From assembly GCF_000331105.1 (NCBI RefSeq), contig NC_020054.1, positions 4,328,257 through 4,392,256 of the forward strand: a DNA stretch of 64,000 nt, given 5' to 3'. Below the pieces are notes generated by a model. The model saw only the letters and a list, made by a program, of their open reading frames with translations. It was not told the DNA's origin and made no database searches. The position numbers and the translations under genes were made by a program. Position 1 is the first letter of the stretch. Each line of letters begins with the position of its first letter. The DNA is from Fibrella aestuarina BUZ 2. Its GTDB lineage: Bacteria > Bacteroidota > Bacteroidia > Cytophagales > Spirosomataceae. Shown here piece after piece: positions 60,080 through 64,000 of the stretch.

Positions 60080-61009
60080 CTACGCGAAAACCAATTCACT
60101 GCCGTTCTCGCTTACCGTCAACGTACCTGGCAGGCCAACTGGCAGGGCCAGATTGCGCCCTTCGTGACCAACAGGCCACTCGTAGGCGACGGGGTACGTA
60201 TAGGCTGATACCGCCTCGGCGATGAGTTCGGCGGCGGTTTTGCCCATTTGGTTCGTCTGGTTGTCGCGTATGTCGGCGAAGTTGCCCACGAGCAGGCCCG
60301 CCAGTTGCTCGAGCTTACTCGCCCGACGCAGTTGGGTCATCATCCGATCGATGCTGAACAGGGTTTCGTCAATGTCTTCGATGAACAGGATCTTTCCCGC
60401 CCAGTCCACCTCCGACGACGTACCCAGCGTATGTACCAGCATCGACAGGTTGCCACCCGCCAACGTACCTGAACCCACGCCCGGCCGGTTCAGCGGATGC
60501 GCCTCAGCCATGTAGGGATTGAGCCCGCCCCGCCTGAGCGGGGTTACCTCGCCAAACAGCCATTGCCGTAGCGTTTCGATGTCATCGGCAGTGCCACTAA
60601 GGCGGAACTGACGGGGCATGATGGCGTGCAGACTGGCGACGCCCTGCTGTTGGGCATGGGCCAGCAACACCGTAATGTCGCTGAAGCCAACCAGCCATTT
60701 GGGCTGCGCCAGCAGGGGCGTCAGATCGAGTTGTTCAACCAGGCGGTAGGAACCGTAACCTCCGCGCGCCGCAAAAATGGCCCGCACCGCCGGGTCGTTG
60801 ATCGCCTGTTGCAGGTCGGCAAGGCGCTGGGCATCGGTACCGGCAAACGCCCCGGATTGGGCCGTCAGGTACGTTCCCTCCCGAATGGTCAGTTGCCAGT
60901 CCTGGCGCATCACCCGAAAGGCATCCTGTAAGTCGGTATACGGAAACGGACTAGCCGGCGCCACAATCATCACGGTATCGCCCGGCTGTAGAAAAGGGGG
61001 AATCAGCAT
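60080..61009 (-). CDS. LD-carboxypeptidase (S66 family)
   Basis: 309 residues, the usual length. The S66 catalytic triad is readable: Ser in LVGFSDITVL (about 109), Glu in LFIEDIDETLF (about 210) and His in WPVGHEGRN (about 281). The ARGGYGSYR segment before the nucleophile is also diagnostic. These cytoplasmic enzymes remove the terminal D-Ala from tetrapeptides during murein recycling, or cleave microcin-C-type amides. No signal peptide is present. It is separated from the upstream channel gene by a 31-bp perfect inverted repeat. Confidence 0.92.
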   Translation of the reverse strand: MLIPPFLQPGDTVMIVAPASPFPYTDLQDAFRVMRQDWQLTIREGTYLTAQSGAFAGTDAQRLADLQQAINDPAVRAIFAARGGYGSYRLVEQLDLTPLLAQPKWLVGFSDITVLLAHAQQQGVASLHAIMPRQFRLSGTADDIETLRQWLFGEVTPLRRGGLNPYMAEAHPLNRPGVGSGTLAGGNLSMLVHTLGTSSEVDWAGKILFIEDIDETLFSIDRMMTQLRRASKLEQLAGLLVGNFADIRDNQTNQMGKTAAELIAEAVSAYTYPVAYEWPVGHEGRNLALPVGLPGTLTVSENGSELVFA

Positions 61010-61028
61010 GTAGGTAAGTAAGGGGCCG

Positions 61029-61111
61029 TGATGAATGTATAATGAACAATGTATAATGGGTTAGGAGCATTGTCCATCATCCATTATACATTGTTCATTA
61101 TACATTCATCA
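61029..61111. repeat. 31-bp perfect inverted repeat
   Basis: Left arm 61029-61059 and right arm 61081-61111 are exactly complementary, around a 21-base loop. Each arm contains ATGTATAATG and its relatives, so it is AT-rich. It lies 19 bases before the LD-carboxypeptidase start and 8 bases past the channel stop, both on the minus strand. It probably ends the channel transcript, but no T-run follows. Confidence 0.7.
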
Positions 61112-61119
61112 CTGTGCCG

Positions 61120-62181
61120 TTAATTCAACGAGACGGGTTCGGTTTCGTCAAGTTGGTTCAAGTCGACGGTTACGGTGCCTTCGCCGTCCATGCTGCCGCT
61201 AAACATGGGCTTGAATTTTTCGCCCCACCGCACTTCATTGTAGCGGTACGAGTAACGGCAGTGCACGGTCTGGTTGAAGGTGTCTTCGACGCCGCGCAGC
61301 AAAATTAGAAACTCCGCGTCAGAGTCGGCGAGTTGTTCGGCCGTGCAATTGTAGAGCGGGCTGTCGTCGGTGATGGGGTGCACCAGCGTCCAGTTGGCCG
61401 GAAAGAAGTTGACCTTAGTCCGTTCCAGTTTCAGGCCATAATAGCGGCGGTAGCTACTGCCATCAGCTTTGGTTTCGAGGCGCGACAGCGACACCTCCAC
61501 CTGCACGTCGATCAGCTGGTTGCCGCGCTCGTTGATGATGCGGAACATCCAGCCATTAATGTCGAGATACGGCGCAAAAACGGCGTTTCGGGAAAAGCGG
61601 ATATGAGCCACCGGGCGCGAAAAACGGCCATAGAGCAACCCCGTCGCCAGCGCAAACAGCAGCAGCCCAAACATCGACTCGATGGCCGCGAGGCCGCTCG
61701 TCCAGTAACCGACGGGGCTGATGTGGCCATAACCGACGGTGGTGAGCGTTTGCGAGCTAAAGAAGAAAGCGCCCATAAAGCGCCCAATCGGCGTATCGGG
61801 CGTTACATTCTCGATACCCGACAGGTTTTCGTAGCCCAGCAGGCTATAGAGCGTGGCAAACACCACATTCGACGACAGGTAGAACGTCAGCACGAGCCCC
61901 AGAAACTTAATCCACGGGATGGTGATTAGTCGGTGGTAGATGTTGATGCGATTCCAGAAGCCTTCGTTGCGCCGGTTGACGTTGAAGGTGCCGTCTTTGT
62001 TGATCAGCCGCGATACCGACTCGTTAATGCGGGTACCAAACCCGAGGTCTTTGCGTTGCTCTTCCTGCTCAACCAGTTCGCTGTTACCCCGGTGCTGATC
62101 GACAAGCCGCTGCTTCGGACCACGTGCCGCGGCTTTGTCGCCCGCCGCCCGTTTCGGTTTACTTGTATCACTTGAGTGCAT
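61120..62181 (-). CDS. inward-rectifier-type potassium channel (KirBac-like)
   Basis: 353 residues from the ATG at 62181; a TTG at 62250 would add 23. Two membrane helices flank the pore, whose selectivity filter is TVGYG (about 149, in SSQTLTTVGYGHISPVG). The C-terminal about 170 residues form the cytoplasmic immunoglobulin-like domain of Kir channels (RFSRPVAHIRFSRNAVFAPYLDINGWMFRIINERGNQLIDVQVEVSLSRLE). It should pass K+ in the inner membrane. The N-terminal 50 residues are charged and probably disordered. Confidence 0.92.
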   Translation of the reverse strand: MHSSDTSKPKRAAGDKAAARGPKQRLVDQHRGNSELVEQEEQRKDLGFGTRINESVSRLINKDGTFNVNRRNEGFWNRINIYHRLITIPWIKFLGLVLTFYLSSNVVFATLYSLLGYENLSGIENVTPDTPIGRFMGAFFFSSQTLTTVGYGHISPVGYWTSGLAAIESMFGLLLFALATGLLYGRFSRPVAHIRFSRNAVFAPYLDINGWMFRIINERGNQLIDVQVEVSLSRLETKADGSSYRRYYGLKLERTKVNFFPANWTLVHPITDDSPLYNCTAEQLADSDAEFLILLRGVEDTFNQTVHCRYSYRYNEVRWGEKFKPMFSGSMDGEGTVTVDLNQLDETEPVSLN

Positions 62182-62313
62182 AGGTGGGTTGGTTGTGCTG
62201 ATAGTACAATTCTGACGGTCGTTTGATTCAGAGACAACTAATTTGGTCAAACGGGCATCTACAGAGCATTAACCATTCGTTATTTAGCGTACGTGCAACC
62301 TGGCTTTCCCATC

Positions 62314-64000
62314 ATGAAACAGTTTACGTTTTGCCTGCTCTTTCTTTTTGTTACCTGTTCAGCGTTGGCGCAGGGTATTCGGGGCGTCGTTAAAGCCGGT
62401 TCGGGCGAGGCGATGTCGTTTGCCACGATCTCGGCCAAGGGCACTACCACCGGCACCATCGCCAACGAAGAAGGCCGCTACGAACTGGCCCTGAAGCCAG
62501 GCCAGTACGAGATCGTTTTTCAGTTTCTGGGGTTTAAGTCGGAAGTGCGCCCGGTCACGATCGGGAATGAGTTTCTGGAACTGAACGTGACGATGGCGCA
62601 ACAAGCCATTAATTTACAAGACGTTAAGATCGGCAAAAACACCGAAGATCCCGCCGTCAGTATTATGCGCCGGGCTATTGCCAAAGCGCGTTTTCACCAG
62701 CTACAGGTAAAAAGCTACGCGGCGCGGGTCTATACGCGCTCGTCGGTGACGGTAACGAAGCTCCCGATGACGTTTCTGTACCGGGAGCAACTCAAAAAAG
62801 CCGAGAAGGAAGCCAATTTCAAGGTGGGGCGGCCGATGCTGAACGAAACGGTGGCTGAGGTCAACTTTACCTCACCCAACACCGTACGGCAGAAAATCGT
62901 GGCCAACCGCAACTCCCAGTTCGATCAGGTCGTGCCGAGCAATTATTACGAAGCCAACCTGTATAAACCCAAATTGCTGGGAGCGGCCTCGCCCCTGGCG
63001 CCCAATGCGTTTTCGTACTACAAATTCGAATATGGGGGTACGTTCCGCGAGCAGGGTGCCGACGTCTCGAAGATCAGCGTGATTCCCCGCCAATGGGGCG
63101 ACGGCGTGGTTCGGGGTACGTTGTACATCATCGAAGATACCTGGGCGGTGCACAGCCTGGACGTTGAAACCCGCACCGACGAGGGCTTCAACATCCGGCT
63201 CAAGGCGGTTTGCAGCCCGATCCAGAATGTCTGGATGCCCGTCAGTCAGCAATTTTCGTTCAATGGTTCGTTTATGGGGGCCGAAGCCAACGGGCAGTAT
63301 GTGCGCAGCCAGACGTTCCGCTCGTTCGTGATTAACCCCGCGTTTGTGGAAGACATTAAAGTGGTGGACGAGCGGTTCAACGCCCCACCGCGCACGCTCA
63401 CCAAAGGCGATGTGAAAAGCGGGACGTTTGCCGATCAGGTGGCGAAGCAAAAGGAGTTTTCGACCAAAAACCTGAAGCAGCTCGTCAAGCAGTACGAAAA
63501 AGAAGAGTTTAAGAACCGCAAAAAGCAAGACCCGAACGTGGCCGTCGTGCGCGACGACTCCACGGTGATCGATTCGCTGGCCCGCAAACGCAGCATGGCT
63601 TTCTGGGATTCACTACGGTCGGTGCCGCTCACGCAGGCCGAGCAGGTCAGCTACAAGAAAGCCGATAGCCTGGTGGTGGTGCGAACGGTACAGGCCCGCA
63701 CCGACAGCGTGAAAAAGGTTAAAACCAACAGCCGGGGCAAGAACCCGCTGAATCTGCTCTTTTTCGACACCAACTACAAGCTCTCGCGCAAGGCTACCCT
63801 TACCTGGACCAGCCCCATTAACCTCGAGAGTGCCTATTTCAACACGGTGGAAGGCTGGCCCATCACCGCTTCGCTCCGGTACAATCAACGGCTCGACAGT
63901 CTTCGGCAGAGTCAGTTTTCGCTGGGCGGCGTGGGGCGTTACCAGACCGGCCGCGATCAGTTTGTGGGTTATGGCACCGCCACGTATCAGCAAAAACGCA
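62314..64000 (+). CDS. DUF5686-type outer-membrane protein with carboxypeptidase-regulatory-like domain, 3' end outside the window
   Basis: 562 residues are visible from ATG 62314 with no stop. After a signal peptide (MKQFTFCLLFLFVTCSALAQ) comes a CarboxypepD_reg-like domain (about 22-105; GIRGVVKAGSGEAMSFATI, GTTTGTIANEEGRYELALKPGQYEIVFQFLGF). The next region (EDPAVSIMRRAIAKARFHQ, KSYAARVYTRSS) and what follows match the DUF5686 family as I know it: large proteins of Bacteroidota, thought to end in an outer-membrane beta-barrel. The barrel-like part appears to begin near the window end (YFNTVEGWPITASLRYNQRL). Function unknown. Confidence 0.82.
   Translation, partial: MKQFTFCLLFLFVTCSALAQGIRGVVKAGSGEAMSFATISAKGTTTGTIANEEGRYELALKPGQYEIVFQFLGFKSEVRPVTIGNEFLELNVTMAQQAINLQDVKIGKNTEDPAVSIMRRAIAKARFHQLQVKSYAARVYTRSSVTVTKLPMTFLYREQLKKAEKEANFKVGRPMLNETVAEVNFTSPNTVRQKIVANRNSQFDQVVPSNYYEANLYKPKLLGAASPLAPNAFSYYKFEYGGTFREQGADVSKISVIPRQWGDGVVRGTLYIIEDTWAVHSLDVETRTDEGFNIRLKAVCSPIQNVWMPVSQQFSFNGSFMGAEANGQYVRSQTFRSFVINPAFVEDIKVVDERFNAPPRTLTKGDVKSGTFADQVAKQKEFSTKNLKQLVKQYEKEEFKNRKKQDPNVAVVRDDSTVIDSLARKRSMAFWDSLRSVPLTQAEQVSYKKADSLVVVRTVQARTDSVKKVKTNSRGKNPLNLLFFDTNYKLSRKATLTWTSPINLESAYFNTVEGWPITASLRYNQRLDSLRQSQFSLGGVGRYQTGRDQFVGYGTATYQQKR

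Overview
The window looks like chromosome of a Bacteroidota bacterium, probably Cytophagales and close to Spirosoma/Fibrella. The signs are high GC (roughly 55-60% by eye), TAnnTTTG-type -7 promoter elements, weak Shine-Dalgarno sequences, a SprE/PorW-like TPR lipoprotein, PafA-type phosphatase, DUF2911 and DUF5686 proteins, a KirBac-type channel and several secreted hydrolases. The genus is inference.

Layout. 1-5 kb: a cut-off lipoprotein, a Ser/Gly-rich secreted protein, a manganese catalase, and a signalling island (PAS-HisKA protein without an ATPase domain, LytTR protein with a degenerate C-terminal receiver, convergent single-domain receiver). 5.3-11 kb: a peptide-export locus with four tandem 79-residue double-glycine-leader precursors, an HlyD-family adaptor and a C39 peptidase-ABC exporter on the minus strand, and a divergent XRE regulator separated from them by palindromes. 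11-25 kb: PBP1A, TPR lipoprotein, AtpZ, vanadium-haloperoxidase-type protein, thioredoxin-fold protein, an AT-rich orphan gene, a CrtW-like desaturase, PafA and a GH13 amylase. 25-40 kb: pyruvate carboxylase, M28 peptidase, DUF2911, two sterol-desaturase-family enzymes, Crp/Fnr regulator, SGNH esterase, NUDIX hydrolase, SDR enzyme and a large BNR-repeat protein.

40.3-47.1 kb holds the most striking system, a complete retron on the minus strand. In transcription order it has a WGR plus HEAT/ARM-repeat protein, a winged-helix/SWIM zinc-finger protein, a structured msr-msd RNA with readable a1/a2 repeats and a 27-bp perfect msd stem, and a retron reverse transcriptase. This order matches what I recall as retron type XIII, an anti-phage class. 

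48.9-50.6 kb is a tRNA-Glu array: two intact tRNA-Glu(UUC) genes inside 182-bp direct repeats that flank an ECF sigma factor, plus two degenerate copies carrying extra hairpin sequence. 50.7-64 kb: M14 peptidase, GMC dehydrogenase with its small subunit, YfhO-like membrane protein, thioredoxin-fold protein, LD-carboxypeptidase, Kir channel and a DUF5686 protein running off the end.

Window-wide patterns: GGTACGT/ACGTACC occurs about 77 times by eye count, roughly nine times chance, sometimes as inverted pairs between genes. Gene ends often carry long, near-perfect inverted repeats of unique sequence.
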